Positions 35,878 through 44,086 of a DNA stretch of 64,000 nucleotides are shown one piece after another (position 1 is the stretch's first letter; the number at the start of each line of letters is the position of its first letter). Under the pieces are notes generated by a model that saw only the letters and a program-made list of their open reading frames with translations, had not been told where the DNA came from and did no database searches. The stretch is from positions 1 to 64,000 of the forward strand of contig QJOU01000033.1 of assembly GCA_003265685.1 (NCBI GenBank). The letters are read 5' to 3'. Source of the DNA: Piscinibacter caeni. GTDB lineage: Bacteria; Pseudomonadota; Gammaproteobacteria; Burkholderiales; Burkholderiaceae_C. The position numbers and the translations under genes are program-made.

Positions 35878-38370
35878 TCAGCTCCGCACGATGTTCGCGC
35901 TGAGGGTCATCTCGTCATCCCCACCGGACCCTATCCGGATCGAGTCCAACTGGATCACTACTGAACGCAACTTCTCGATGTCGTTTGCCTTCAGTGCCTC
36001 GGCACCTGCATTTGCCAGTTGGGCGTGTTCTCGCGCGTCCGGAAAGAGATAGGTGTCCGTGGCCAGCCACTTGAAACGATCGATCACGAACCAGTCCTGC
36101 CGCCACAAGATCATGAAGTTCTTGCTCCGAAGCTCATCCAGGTGCGCTTCGAAGTCACCGCTGTTGTTGTCGATTGCCCGCTGCGCGGTCTTCGCAAGGT
36201 TGTCGAACGAACTGGCTTCGCTCGGGCGGGCATGCTCGCGAACGGCCTCGTCGAAGAATCCGACGGCCTTGTCGAGTTCCATCTGACGAATCTCCTTGAG
36301 ATGGCCTTTTCGTGCCAGTGCCAGTAGCCGCTTGGCCTCCTGCACGTCGTCCATCGCCTGCTTTGCAGTCTCAGGGTCGGTCTCGCCATTCTTGATAGAT
36401 TCAGCCTGTTCAAGCTTCTCCCGAGCCTGGGCAAGCCGTGGATCGTCAATCTTTGACTCCATCTCTTCGAGTCGCTGAAGCGCGTGCTCGGATTGATCCG
36501 TGACTAGCTTGGATGCCTGCGAGTAGTCGATCTGACCGTCCTGGCGCGAGTAGAAGTTCCGTCCGCTGTGAAAGGAGGCTCCTATCGAAGGAACGGAAAC
36601 CTCCATGATGATGTTTCCGGAATCGAGGACTTCATAGTCGCAAACCAGCTCAGACCCGGCAGCGATGACCCCATCGTCGAAGTCTGATCCCTTGATCTTG
36701 AGAACTCCGATGTATCGGTTGTCATATATCGGATCCTCGATCTCTCCTTCCCAGAGCTTGAAGTTGATCGACCCTGCACTCCCGGCCTTGAGCGACTCTT
36801 CCGTCTTGAAGGTCTTCTTGCCCTTCTTCGGGAGCTGGTCGCCTTCGCGGACGAGGTGGTCCAGCACAGTTCGTCCGCCCAACTTCTCCCGCGCCTCCAC
36901 ACCGATCGAATGCGAGGCCGGTATCGCGTCGATGCTAGCTGCGGTTCGGGCGATGACGATCCTGTCTTCCTTCAGCGCGACCGGGCCACCCTTTGAGTCG
37001 AAAACGAAGACCTTGAAGGTGTTCTCGCCTGGCTTGGCCAGGCTCAGTTCGATTGCGGCACCGTCGTTCAGCGGCAGGCGGCCAGACGACCATCCGGTAT
37101 CAAGACTGTCGATCTGGAACTCCGCGCCGGCCGCCGCCTTTCCGCCGACCTTGACCACGATCTTCGCCTTGGAGTCCGGCGTGCGCGCGATGTAGTTGAA
37201 TGAGATGTCCAGCGTGCCGCCGGCGCTGAGCGCGCCGCGCGCGCTCTTGCGTCCTCGGCTTTGCGAAGCCCAGTCGATGGACTCTGCGAACACGGCCGCG
37301 CCTTCCGCCACTGCGGTCATCGGGTTGACGTCGGTCGACGGCGCGATTCCCAGTTCGAAAGCCACCTTGTCGCGCAGCGGCTTGTATTGGGTCGGGCCGC
37401 CAACGAAGACCACCCGTTCCACATCGTTAGGACTCAGGCCGGCCTTTTCGAGGGTGTCGCGTGCGGACCGGATCGCCTCGTCGATCTTCGAGGCGATCAG
37501 GTCGTCCAGCTGCGCCCTGTCGAACGGGATATCGACATAGACCTCCGCCCCGGACTCGTCGGTCGCGCCCAAGTCGGACTCTGTCAGGGTGATGACGGAT
37601 TCCTCCTTGGCCGAGAGCTCGATCTTCGCCTTCTCGGCGGCCCAGAGGCACATCCTCAACAGGGACTTGTACTTCGGATTCGCGCTGAGATCCTCCGGCA
37701 GATCGAAGTTCTGCTGAAGCCATGGCTTGACGACGTTGTCGAGAATCGAGCGGTCGAAGTCCGTACCTCCGCACATCGCGACACCGCCGTGCGCGAGGAG
37801 ACTCACCCGGCCGCTGATACTCTCCGCCAGCGCAATGTCCAGCGTGCCGCCCCCCAGGTCGAAGACGAGAAAGACGCCGTCGCCCTTGCGCTGCTTCATG
37901 ACGCACATCACGGCGGCAACAGGCTCCTGCATCAGTGCCACGTTGCCGAGACCGGCCATTTCGGCGGCAGCGAGCGTGGCGTCCTTCTGCATCTGGTTGA
38001 AGGCTGCCGGAACCGTGATCACGGTTCCTGTCTGCCCACCGTTGCGAATCTCCTCAGGCAGGTATCCGAAGCAGAGCTTGAGGATCTCGGCAGAACACTC
38101 CTCTGGCGTCATCGTGATGTTCACCGCGCCGAGCTTCACCGGCGTGCTCGTGCCCATCATCCGCTTGAACTTCGTGGCGGCGTTGTCCGGATTCTTTGCT
38201 GCGCTGTCGTAGGCGCGCTTGCCAAGATACTTGTTGCCGCGTCGATCAATGAAGATGGCCGACGGCGTGACGTCGTTTTGGTCGGGGCTCTTGTACAGGC
38301 GGACAGTCTCTCCGTCATAGGAGCAGATGGCGCTGTTGGTCGTACCGAGATCTATGCCGATGTATTTCAT
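35878..38370 (-). CDS. Hsp70 (DnaK-like) chaperone with extended coiled-coil C-terminus
   Basis: The 830-residue protein is about 190 residues longer than DnaK. The ATPase domain is intact: phosphate-1 IGIDLGTTNSAICSY (4-18), phosphate-2 VFDLGGGTLD (169-178), GGTDFDRS (about 201) and adenosine motif VFVGGPTQ (322-329). A beta-rich substrate-binding region follows, partly diverged, then another beta domain (about 480-620) and a long charged helical tail. It is not a DnaK housekeeping copy: no dnaJ or canonical grpE adjoins it, and it lies in a dedicated operon with a GrpE-like protein and an AAA+ ATPase. The start overlaps the upstream stop (ATGA). Confidence 0.95.
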   Translation of the reverse strand: MKYIGIDLGTTNSAICSYDGETVRLYKSPDQNDVTPSAIFIDRRGNKYLGKRAYDSAAKNPDNAATKFKRMMGTSTPVKLGAVNITMTPEECSAEILKLCFGYLPEEIRNGGQTGTVITVPAAFNQMQKDATLAAAEMAGLGNVALMQEPVAAVMCVMKQRKGDGVFLVFDLGGGTLDIALAESISGRVSLLAHGGVAMCGGTDFDRSILDNVVKPWLQQNFDLPEDLSANPKYKSLLRMCLWAAEKAKIELSAKEESVITLTESDLGATDESGAEVYVDIPFDRAQLDDLIASKIDEAIRSARDTLEKAGLSPNDVERVVFVGGPTQYKPLRDKVAFELGIAPSTDVNPMTAVAEGAAVFAESIDWASQSRGRKSARGALSAGGTLDISFNYIARTPDSKAKIVVKVGGKAAAGAEFQIDSLDTGWSSGRLPLNDGAAIELSLAKPGENTFKVFVFDSKGGPVALKEDRIVIARTAASIDAIPASHSIGVEAREKLGGRTVLDHLVREGDQLPKKGKKTFKTEESLKAGSAGSINFKLWEGEIEDPIYDNRYIGVLKIKGSDFDDGVIAAGSELVCDYEVLDSGNIIMEVSVPSIGASFHSGRNFYSRQDGQIDYSQASKLVTDQSEHALQRLEEMESKIDDPRLAQAREKLEQAESIKNGETDPETAKQAMDDVQEAKRLLALARKGHLKEIRQMELDKAVGFFDEAVREHARPSEASSFDNLAKTAQRAIDNNSGDFEAHLDELRSKNFMILWRQDWFVIDRFKWLATDTYLFPDAREHAQLANAGAEALKANDIEKLRSVVIQLDSIRIGSGGDDEMTLSANIVRS

Positions 38371-38741
38371 GCGTGTGCCTTCCCGAGCATCACCGTGCCT
38401 TGTCTTCGAAGACCCTCGGGGCCCATGATGATGGGCTCCACCATTTGCTCGACCAAGAGCACATCGTCGGGCCCGAAGTCACCGATGTTCAGCGCCGATG
38501 CTGCCATGCCGGGGTCGAATGGCTGTCCCTCGACGTTCACGAGTCGCAGGCCGCTTGCCTCCAGACTCTCTTCCAGCTTCTTCTGGAAGTAGCGCAACTG
38601 ATTCACATAGCGCGAACTGTCACCCGCGTCGAGCCTGCTCACGAGACGCGCGAACAGGCGCGAGAAGCGCCAGCTCTCGACGGCGATCTCGATGAGCGAT
38701 CGTTCGAGCTGTTCGCTTTCGACTGGCTGCTCATTCGACAT
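38367..38741 (-). CDS. GrpE-like nucleotide-exchange protein
   Basis: The 124-residue protein has an N-terminal helical half (LIEIAVESWRFSRLFARLVS, then a coiled-coil YVNQLRYFQKKLEESLEA) and a C-terminal part resembling the GrpE head (EGQPFDPGMAASALNI, VEQMVEPIIMGPEGLRRQGT). Similarity is partial, so exchange activity is inferred from the motif GQPFDP and from its ATGA overlap with the Hsp70 gene. I used the ATG at 38741 because the longer frame reaches far into the HTH gene. Confidence 0.7.
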   Translation of the reverse strand: MSNEQPVESEQLERSLIEIAVESWRFSRLFARLVSRLDAGDSSRYVNQLRYFQKKLEESLEASGLRLVNVEGQPFDPGMAASALNIGDFGPDDVLLVEQMVEPIIMGPEGLRRQGTVMLGKAHA

Positions 38742-38946
38742 GACTACGTCCTTCCTCCTCTGGATTGCGCGCATTCGCTGCCGGCTCCGACTGCTTCCGG
38801 ATCCAGAGGTCAATGTCAGCCTTGGAATAGCGCCAAGTTCCCCCGACCTTGAAGGACGGGATCTTTCGTGCTGCGGAGAGCCGGTAGATCGTGCGCTCCA
38901 TGACCTTGAGGTAGGCCGAGAGCTCCCTGATGGTGAGGATCTCCAT
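38731..38946 (-). CDS. Excisionase-type helix-turn-helix DNA-binding protein
   Basis: The 71-residue protein is a compact winged HTH of the MerR/excisionase family (MEILTIRELSAYLKVMERTI, then YRLSAARKIPSFKVGGTWRY, SKADIDLWI). An in-frame ATG at 38967 would add seven residues. It is the first gene of the Hsp70-AAA operon and overlaps the GrpE-like gene by 11 bases, so it is likely the operon regulator. Confidence 0.85.
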   Translation of the reverse strand: MEILTIRELSAYLKVMERTIYRLSAARKIPSFKVGGTWRYSKADIDLWIRKQSEPAANARNPEEEGRSHVE

Positions 38947-38967
38947 GCCGATGGATTGGATGGGCAT

Positions 38968-39921
38968 CGCCAAGGAAAATCTGTCAGGTTTGCGCAGAGT
39001 ACGACACGTCATTCAAGGGTACTACGCCAGTGACGGCGATCGTGATCGAAGGCTCTCCTCAAATGGAGGGGTCGTCATTTCTTGGGGTGACTTCAGTGCC
39101 AGGTAGCGCGAGGTGGGATGTTGCCGATGCATCTCACTTCTTGACGCTGAGTCGGCCTTGCGTCTCCCCGCTGCGCGGGGCCGGGCTGTCGCGCTGCGCG
39201 TCGAGCCACCGGGGTACCGGCGTCTCACCCCTGACGGGCTTCCATCCCTGACGCAACACGGTCAGGCCGGCGGAGCCGGCTGAGACACGCGGCGGCCCTT
39301 TCCCATGCCCGGGGATCGCGGGCTGCTTCGTCCGTCCTGCTGCGCAGGACCGACGCCCGCTTGGCGATCGGGCCGGCTCGCAGGTCGCTGCGCTGTGCTC
39401 CGCTCGGTGCTCGCGCGTCCCGAACGCCACCCCGGTCACCCGCCAAGCCCGGAGCCGGGCCGCTGAAGACCGAATGCGTTGAAGTGCTCGCAGCGGCTCG
39501 ACCGCCGCGCCATTCGCTGCGCTCGGTGGCACGTCGGCCGCAGAGCCGCCGCTGCTCGTGATCGTTCGGCCGGCTACGCTGCAACCGCTGCGCCAGGCGA
39601 GCTGGCACAGCGGCCGCGGCGCTGCGCCGCCCGTGGGGAGGGGCAGCCCGTGCGCCAGTCGTCCCACCGCGCTCCCCCCACGCGCCCCCGTCGAATTGCG
39701 AGGGGGACTTGTGGGGGGATCTTCAAGCGGTGGGCCGGGAAACCGGCTCACTGCTTCGGCTGCGAAGAACACCACCCATCCCCAACCCCTTCCCGTGAGG
39801 GAAGGGGCCATGCCCACCCCCCGCCCGCCCGTGGGCGGGAGCAAGGGAGTCCGAGCGAGAGGATCAGTTTTCAGGGAACCCGGACCGGGACCCGGCTGGT
39901 TGCTCTCGATCGGAGATCGTC
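38968..39921. other. Hairpin-rich GC-rich non-coding region upstream of ssb
   Basis: About 950 bases lack a convincing gene. They contain many short perfect hairpins, several with a CTGCG loop: 39166-39180 (CCCCG/CGGGG), 39334-39350 (GTCCTG-CTGCG-CAGGAC), 39786-39807 (CCCCTTCCC-GTGA-GGGAAGGGG) and 39824-39839 (CCCGCCC/GGGCGGG). It could hold the ssb promoter, transcript terminators or a single-strand replication/transfer origin. Reading frames across it are Arg/Pro-rich artefacts. Confidence 0.6.
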
Positions 39922-40386
39922 ATGGCAAACGTTTCTGTCATCCAGCGTCACGCGCACCTGGCCGGTGCCGTCAAGCTCGAATTCGTCAACGGCCGCGAAG
40001 GCAAGATCGCCAAGGCCGTGCTGACCGCGATCAGCAACACGCGGCGCGGTTCGGGTGAGGCCCGCGAGGAGGAATCCACCGCGATCCAGTGGACGCTGTG
40101 GGGCAAGCAGGCCGAGAACGCCGCCGAGTACCTGGGCAAGGGCTCGCACGTGAACATCGTCGGCCGGCTGCGCAACAACAACTACGAGAAGGACGGCGAG
40201 ACCGTCTACGGGATGGCGTTCACCGCCGAGGAGATCGACTACCTCGACAGCCGCGCCGAGAGCGAAGCACGCCGCAACGGCGGCCCCGGTACCGACGGCG
40301 GCACCAACAGCGCCGAGCGCTCCAGCACCCCGGCCGCGAGCCGCAAGCCCCGCGCCGCGCGCCAGCCGGCGCACGCCGACGCCTGA
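39922..40386 (+). CDS. ssb: Single-stranded DNA-binding protein, mobile-element type
   Basis: The 154-residue protein has an SSB-type OB-fold (residues about 1-115; WTLWGKQAENAAEYLGKGSH, VNIVGRLRNNNYEKDGETVY, GMAF). It has a Ser/Ala/Arg-rich tail that lacks the acidic DDIPF-like end of chromosomal SSB, so it may not recruit the same partners. It is followed 77 bases later by a DUF932 gene, an arrangement common in integrative and conjugative elements. Confidence 0.88.
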   Translation: MANVSVIQRHAHLAGAVKLEFVNGREGKIAKAVLTAISNTRRGSGEAREEESTAIQWTLWGKQAENAAEYLGKGSHVNIVGRLRNNNYEKDGETVYGMAFTAEEIDYLDSRAESEARRNGGPGTDGGTNSAERSSTPAASRKPRAARQPAHADA

Positions 40387-40463
40387 ACCCTCATCGGGTG
40401 GGCGTGAAGCCACTGAGCCGCGCCCGCCCTTCGAACTTCATTCAACGATCGAAGGAAACCATC

Positions 40464-41327
40464 ATGTACTCGACCCCGACCCTGGCGAGCCGCTTTGCCC
40501 GCAACACCCGCGTGATGCGCGGCGACCAGCCCCTGAGCGAAGACCAGATGCGCGCCGCGGCGCCGTCCATCTTCGCCGAGGGCAAGCACGCGAGCCGCTC
40601 CGAGCGCTACACCTACATCCCCACCATCGATGTCCTGCGCGGCCTGCGCAAGGAGGGCTTCGAGCCCTTCATGGTCGCCCAGGGGCAGAGTCGCGTCGAA
40701 GGCAAGGCGGAGTTCACCAAGCACATGATCCGCATGCGCCACGCCGGGCAGGTGCAGACCTGGACCGAGGCGAACGAGATCATCCTGATCAACAGCCACG
40801 ACGGCGCCAGCAGCTACCAGATGCTCGCGGGCATGTTCCGCTTCGTCTGCTGCAACGGCCTGGTGGTCGGCGAGGTGGTGGAGGACATCCGCATCCCGCA
40901 CAAGGGCAACATCCAAGGCGAGGTGATCGAAGGCGCCTTCCGCGTGCTCGACGAGTTCGAGGCGGTGGGCGAGCACACCGAGGCGATGAAGGCGCTGCAG
41001 CTCGAGCCGCCCGAGGAGATCGCCTTCGCGACGGCCGCCCTGGCACTGCGCTTCGGCGAGCGCACGGTGGAGGAGGGCGGGGGCCATGCCCCGGCGCCGG
41101 TGACGGCCGAGCAGCTGATCGAGGCTCGCCGGCCCGAGGACATCGGGCACAGCCTGTGGACGACGTTCCAGCGCGTGCAGGAGAACGTGATCCGCGGCGG
41201 GCAGCCGGGCCGCAGCGCCCAGGGGCGCCGGCTGCAGACCCGGCCCGTGGGCAGCATCGACCGCGGCGTGAGCCTGAACCGTGCGCTGTGGATGCTGGCC
41301 GAGGAGATGCGCAAGCTGAAGGGCTGA
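40464..41327 (+). CDS. DUF932-domain protein
   Basis: The 287-residue protein matches DUF932, a family of mobile-element proteins of unknown biochemical role: SERYTYIPTIDVLRGLRKEG, FEPFMVAQGQSR, HMIRMRHAGQ, EIILINSHDGASSYQMLAGM, FRFVCCNGLVVGE. The ATG at 40464 follows a GAAGGAAACC site. It probably forms a transcription unit with ssb and is terminated by hairpins at 41336-41418. Confidence 0.88.
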   Translation: MYSTPTLASRFARNTRVMRGDQPLSEDQMRAAAPSIFAEGKHASRSERYTYIPTIDVLRGLRKEGFEPFMVAQGQSRVEGKAEFTKHMIRMRHAGQVQTWTEANEIILINSHDGASSYQMLAGMFRFVCCNGLVVGEVVEDIRIPHKGNIQGEVIEGAFRVLDEFEAVGEHTEAMKALQLEPPEEIAFATAALALRFGERTVEEGGGHAPAPVTAEQLIEARRPEDIGHSLWTTFQRVQENVIRGGQPGRSAQGRRLQTRPVGSIDRGVSLNRALWMLAEEMRKLKG

Positions 41328-41335
41328 CCTGATGG

Positions 41336-41364
41336 CACGCCGGCCCGGCGACTGGGCCGGCGTG
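41336..41364 (+). terminator. Strong hairpin after the DUF932 gene
   Basis: CACGCCGGCCC (41336-41346) pairs perfectly with GGGCCGGCGTG (41354-41364), followed by CAGG and no T run. It fits a transcript end or stability element. Confidence 0.55.
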
Positions 41365-41392
41365 TCAGGCCCATGTGGCGCCTGCCGAAACG

Positions 41393-41418
41393 CGCGGGCC
41401 GGCTGTCGCCGGCCCGCG
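41393..41418. terminator. Second strong hairpin in the convergent intergenic region
   Basis: CGCGGGCCGGC (41393-41403) pairs perfectly with GCCGGCCCGCG (41408-41418) around a TGTC loop. It lies between the DUF932 gene and the convergent toxin gene, so it may serve both directions. Confidence 0.5.
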
Positions 41419-41468
41419 GCAATACCGGCGCCGCGCTTGCCTACGGCTGCACGCGGCGCCCGAGACAT

Positions 41469-41825
41469 TCAGCGCTCGTGCGCACGGGCTGACCTATGAG
41501 CCCTCAGCCCCCAGCCCTCGGTCATCGCACGCTCGTGGTCCTGGCCACCGTAGAAGACGCCGAGGACCGATACCACCATGTGCTCGTCGTCGACGGCGTA
41601 TGCGATAACTGTGCGCCCCTTGTGGTGCGTAAGTCTGAGGCCGGGCCGGATGTCTTCACGGGGCACGCCCCGGTGCGGGAAGAGCGACAGACCTTCGCAG
41701 GTGTCGATCACGGCGCTGCAGTAGTCCTGCGCAATCGTCGGTGAGGCCCGTCCTGCGATGTCCAGGTAGAGAACTTCGAGCTGGTCGCTGGCCTCGGGGG
41801 CGTAAACGACCTCGTAGGCTGTCAG
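41469..41825 (-). CDS. ParE/RelE-family toxin
   Basis: The 118-residue protein fits the ParE fold (YEVVYAPEASDQLEVLYLDI, AQDYCSAVIDTCEGLSLFPH, RGVPREDIRPGLRLTHHKGR, TVIAYAVDDEHMVVSVLGVF). ParE poisons DNA gyrase. No ATG, GTG or TTG lies near the expected start. A CTG at 41825 overlaps the antitoxin stop (cTGA) and gives the expected N-terminus, so I propose CTG with coupling to the antitoxin. The C-terminus runs about 15 residues past the usual end. Confidence 0.82.
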   Translation of the reverse strand: MTAYEVVYAPEASDQLEVLYLDIAGRASPTIAQDYCSAVIDTCEGLSLFPHRGVPREDIRPGLRLTHHKGRTVIAYAVDDEHMVVSVLGVFYGGQDHERAMTEGWGLRAHRSARAHER

Positions 41826-42100
41826 GCCTTCGCCGAAGCCTTCTTGTGGACGGCGGCGAGGCGCGCCTTGACGGCGCTGGCCGCCACCGCCCGCGAAGGC
41901 TCGGCCTTCAGCTTGTCGTAGGCGGCGGCCACGTCCTTGCGCAGCCAATCCTCGACAGCGCGATCGCGCGCCAGCAGCACGCGCAGGCCATCGCGGATCA
42001 CTTCGCTTTCCGTGGCGTACTCGCCCGAGGCCACCTTCGCGCGCACTGCCTCGGCCATCTCGTGGGGCAGGGTGATGCTGAACTGCTGGGTCGAGCGCAT
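41822..42100 (-). CDS. ParD-like ribbon-helix-helix antitoxin
   Basis: The 92-residue protein has an N-terminal RHH DNA-binding part (STQQFSITLPHEMAEAVRAK, VASGEYATESEVIRDGLRVL) and a basic C-terminal toxin-binding tail. It overlaps the toxin gene and is expected to neutralise it and repress the pair through the palindrome at 42116-42134. The ATG at 42100 is preferred to an upstream frame that spans that palindrome. Confidence 0.88.
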   Translation of the reverse strand: MRSTQQFSITLPHEMAEAVRAKVASGEYATESEVIRDGLRVLLARDRAVEDWLRKDVAAAYDKLKAEPSRAVAASAVKARLAAVHKKASAKA

Positions 42101-42115
42101 GGCGGTCCTCGCGGC

Positions 42116-42134
42116 TGTAGGATTGAATCCTACA
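42116..42134. promoter_or_regulatory. Palindromic operator of the ParDE-like pair
   Basis: TGTAGGATT-G-AATCCTACA is a perfect 19-base inverted repeat, 16 bases upstream of the antitoxin ATG. This is the expected place for RHH antitoxin binding. Confidence 0.75.
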
Positions 42135-42136
42135 CT

Positions 42137-42150
42137 GGGTGATGTCACCC
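42137..42150. promoter_or_regulatory. Second inverted repeat between the toxin-antitoxin and stb operons
   Basis: GGGTGA-TG-TCACCC lies beside the ParD operator and just beyond the end of the downstream stb-like operon. It could be a second protein-binding site or a short terminator stem. Confidence 0.4.
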
Positions 42151-42163
42151 TGCAGGCCGACGT

Positions 42164-42625
42164 TCAGCGCGTCCACAGCGTAACCGCCACGGCCCAGGTC
42201 ACGGCCGAGGCCGTCGCTGCCGCGGCCGCGTGTGTCAGCCATGGCTCCCACCGCGATCTCGGCGGCTCTGCCGGAGGATGGACTGCGGTCTGCAGCCGCT
42301 GCAGCGTGGCGCCGAGCTCTGCGCCGAACGCGACGCGCGCGGCGTCGGCCATCGCCCGAGCCTGTACGTCGGCCGACCGACGCGCCGCTTCATCGGTTCG
42401 CGCGAGGATGTGCTGCACCACCTGGACCTTCGCCTTCTCGGACAAGGCCGCCACCTGGGTTTCGAAGGTGGTGAGCTGGCCTGCGAGCCCGCTGTGTGCG
42501 TCGGCCAGGGCCTGCCGCGACAGATCCAGTGCCGGCACCAGCGCTTCGACCTGCGCGATCAGCTTGGCCGCCTCGCCGAGCGCATCGACGATCAGCGCTT
42601 CGCGGGTCGTCTTGGGATTCGTCAT
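42164..42625 (-). CDS. StbC-like protein with a C-terminal membrane helix
   Basis: The 153-residue protein is helical (coiled-coil middle around FETQVAALSEKAKVQVVQHI) and ends with one hydrophobic segment (LTHAAAAATASAVTWAVAVT). Its start overlaps the StbB-like stop (ATGA). By position it corresponds to the third gene of stbABC operons of IncW-type plasmids; the sequence alone would not identify it. Confidence 0.65.
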   Translation of the reverse strand: MTNPKTTREALIVDALGEAAKLIAQVEALVPALDLSRQALADAHSGLAGQLTTFETQVAALSEKAKVQVVQHILARTDEAARRSADVQARAMADAARVAFGAELGATLQRLQTAVHPPAEPPRSRWEPWLTHAAAAATASAVTWAVAVTLWTR

Positions 42626-43356
42626 GCCGCAGGCACCGCCGGATCGCGCGTCGCAAGGCTTTGCAGGTCCAACGCCGCGAAGCACTCATCGAGTTCCGTC
42701 ACAACGCCGCGCGCCAGCCTCTGGATCGCCAGGCGACGTGCCAGGGCAACCTTGTCGGTCTGAGACTCGGCCTTGGCGATCTGGGCCTTGTAGTCGGTGT
42801 CGTCCGCCGCCAGGTCGGCCAGCGTCTGGCCTGTGCCACGTACGAGCGAGTACACCTCGTTGAACGGGACGACCGCCGACAGGTTCGGCCTGGCGATGCC
42901 CTTCGACGCACAGTACGCCAGCAAGGTCGCGAAGGTGGTCTCGACCGGATCCTCCTCGTCGACCTGGTTGAAGATCACGCGCAGTCGTTCTGGCGGTACG
43001 CCGATGCGCACCAGTTCTGCCAGCGTTGCCGCGGTGTCCTGCTGCTGCTTGCGGTCCGGCACGGTCGGCACGACGAAGCCGTCGAAGTCCCGCTGGCTGT
43101 CGCGGTAGCGCCTCATCAGCTTGAGGAGTTCCTCGACATTGCTCGCGCCGATGTCGACCACGACGTTGTCGACGCTCTGCAGGAACTCCTGCAACTGCGC
43201 GAACTGCCGGCCGCGGATCGTCACCGCCTGGCCGTTGTCCGCGTTAATGCTCTCGACGGCGACGACCTGGCAGTCGGGGATGCGAGGCGCCAGCAGATGG
43301 CAGGCCACCGTGGACTTGCCGACGTTGCCCGAGAAGTTGATGACGGCGAGTTTCAT
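42622..43356 (-). CDS. stbB: StbB-like P-loop ATPase (plasmid stability/conjugation)
   Basis: The 244-residue protein has a deviant Walker A (NFSGNVGKSTVACHLLAPR) and further ParA-superfamily features (NVVVDIGASNVEELLKLM; RLRVIFNQVDEEDP). It is more like StbB of R388-type plasmids than like chromosomal ParA. In that system StbA and StbB balance stable inheritance against conjugation. The three genes overlap by four bases each, and the next feature upstream is a repeat-rich region. Confidence 0.75.
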   Translation of the reverse strand: MKLAVINFSGNVGKSTVACHLLAPRIPDCQVVAVESINADNGQAVTIRGRQFAQLQEFLQSVDNVVVDIGASNVEELLKLMRRYRDSQRDFDGFVVPTVPDRKQQQDTAATLAELVRIGVPPERLRVIFNQVDEEDPVETTFATLLAYCASKGIARPNLSAVVPFNEVYSLVRGTGQTLADLAADDTDYKAQIAKAESQTDKVALARRLAIQRLARGVVTELDECFAALDLQSLATRDPAVPAA

Positions 43357-43751
43357 GAGGTCTCCTTGGTGGTGAAGAGAGGGTTGCTCTCGTGAGAGGC
43401 GAAGAACGCTTCGGCGTCCTGCTTGCAGTCGAAGTTACGGACCGACACCGCGCCGGGGGTGTCCTGCCGGGGCGCGGCAGGGGCAGGCATCGCGACTGAC
43501 ACGCTCGGCAGGTCCTGCGCCCCGGCAACGGTTGTTGAAGGCGTCCGGTCCGGGCCTGCACGCCGCTCCCCGACGGCCCTCGCAACTTCCCTTTGGACGG
43601 TGCTGTTGCTCACGTGCACGCCGGCACCCGCCAGCGCCTCGCGGATCGCCTCGAACGTGTAGCCCTGTGCGCGGAGATTGACGATGTCGGCGGCATACGC
43701 TCGAGCCTTCCGTGCGTTGGGGCCGGGAGGGCGGACCGGGATCAGATTCAT
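43353..43751 (-). CDS. StbA-like HTH DNA-binding protein
   Basis: The 132-residue protein has an N-terminal HTH (ARAYAADIVNLRAQGYTFEA, IREALAGAGVHVSNSTVQRE) and a low-complexity C-terminal part. StbA proteins bind direct repeats next to oriT, and TGCATCG-type repeats lie directly upstream of this gene at 43829-43900. The ATG at 43751 avoids an extension without ribosome site. Confidence 0.75.
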   Translation of the reverse strand: MNLIPVRPPGPNARKARAYAADIVNLRAQGYTFEAIREALAGAGVHVSNSTVQREVARAVGERRAGPDRTPSTTVAGAQDLPSVSVAMPAPAAPRQDTPGAVSVRNFDCKQDAEAFFASHESNPLFTTKETS

Positions 43752-44086
43752 CGGCTCCTCGTCGGTCAGTCGCTGTTCAGGCGTTGTGCAGGTTCTGCGC
43801 AATCGCTACGCACGCTGTGCGGCTCTTGTGCATCGGGTGACCGTGAGTTGGTCAACCTTGTGCATTGCCTATGCATCGCTTGGTCACTGGCTATGCATCG
43901 CCTACGCGGTGCCTAGTCAAGGCCATCGTATGAGCGCGCATGACGCCAGCGCGTGCGGCATTTCGTCCCAAATCTCGCAGGCAAGCTGCCTCGATCCGAG
44001 CCAATACTGGTCTTCAAGGTGAGTGCAGAGATAGGCGGCCTGCCGCCAGTTTCACAAGCGCTTCGCGCCCCTCCATCCGTCGGCTC
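43752..44086. repeat. Repeat-rich intergenic region, candidate stb site and oriT
   Basis: Between divergent stbA-like and mobC-like genes the motif TGCATCG or TGCATTG recurs at 43829, 43861, 43872 and 43894, twice inside the longer unit CTATGCATCGCYT (43869-43881 and 43891-43903). TGCGCAATCG at 43796-43805 is a related form. The position between a predicted StbA and a relaxase operon is where oriT lies in R388-type plasmids. A nic site cannot be fixed by eye. Confidence 0.55.

Noticed and set aside
36000-38592. Plus-strand frames opposite the Hsp70 gene
   Set aside because: Antisense shadows; the Hsp70 motifs on the minus strand are decisive.
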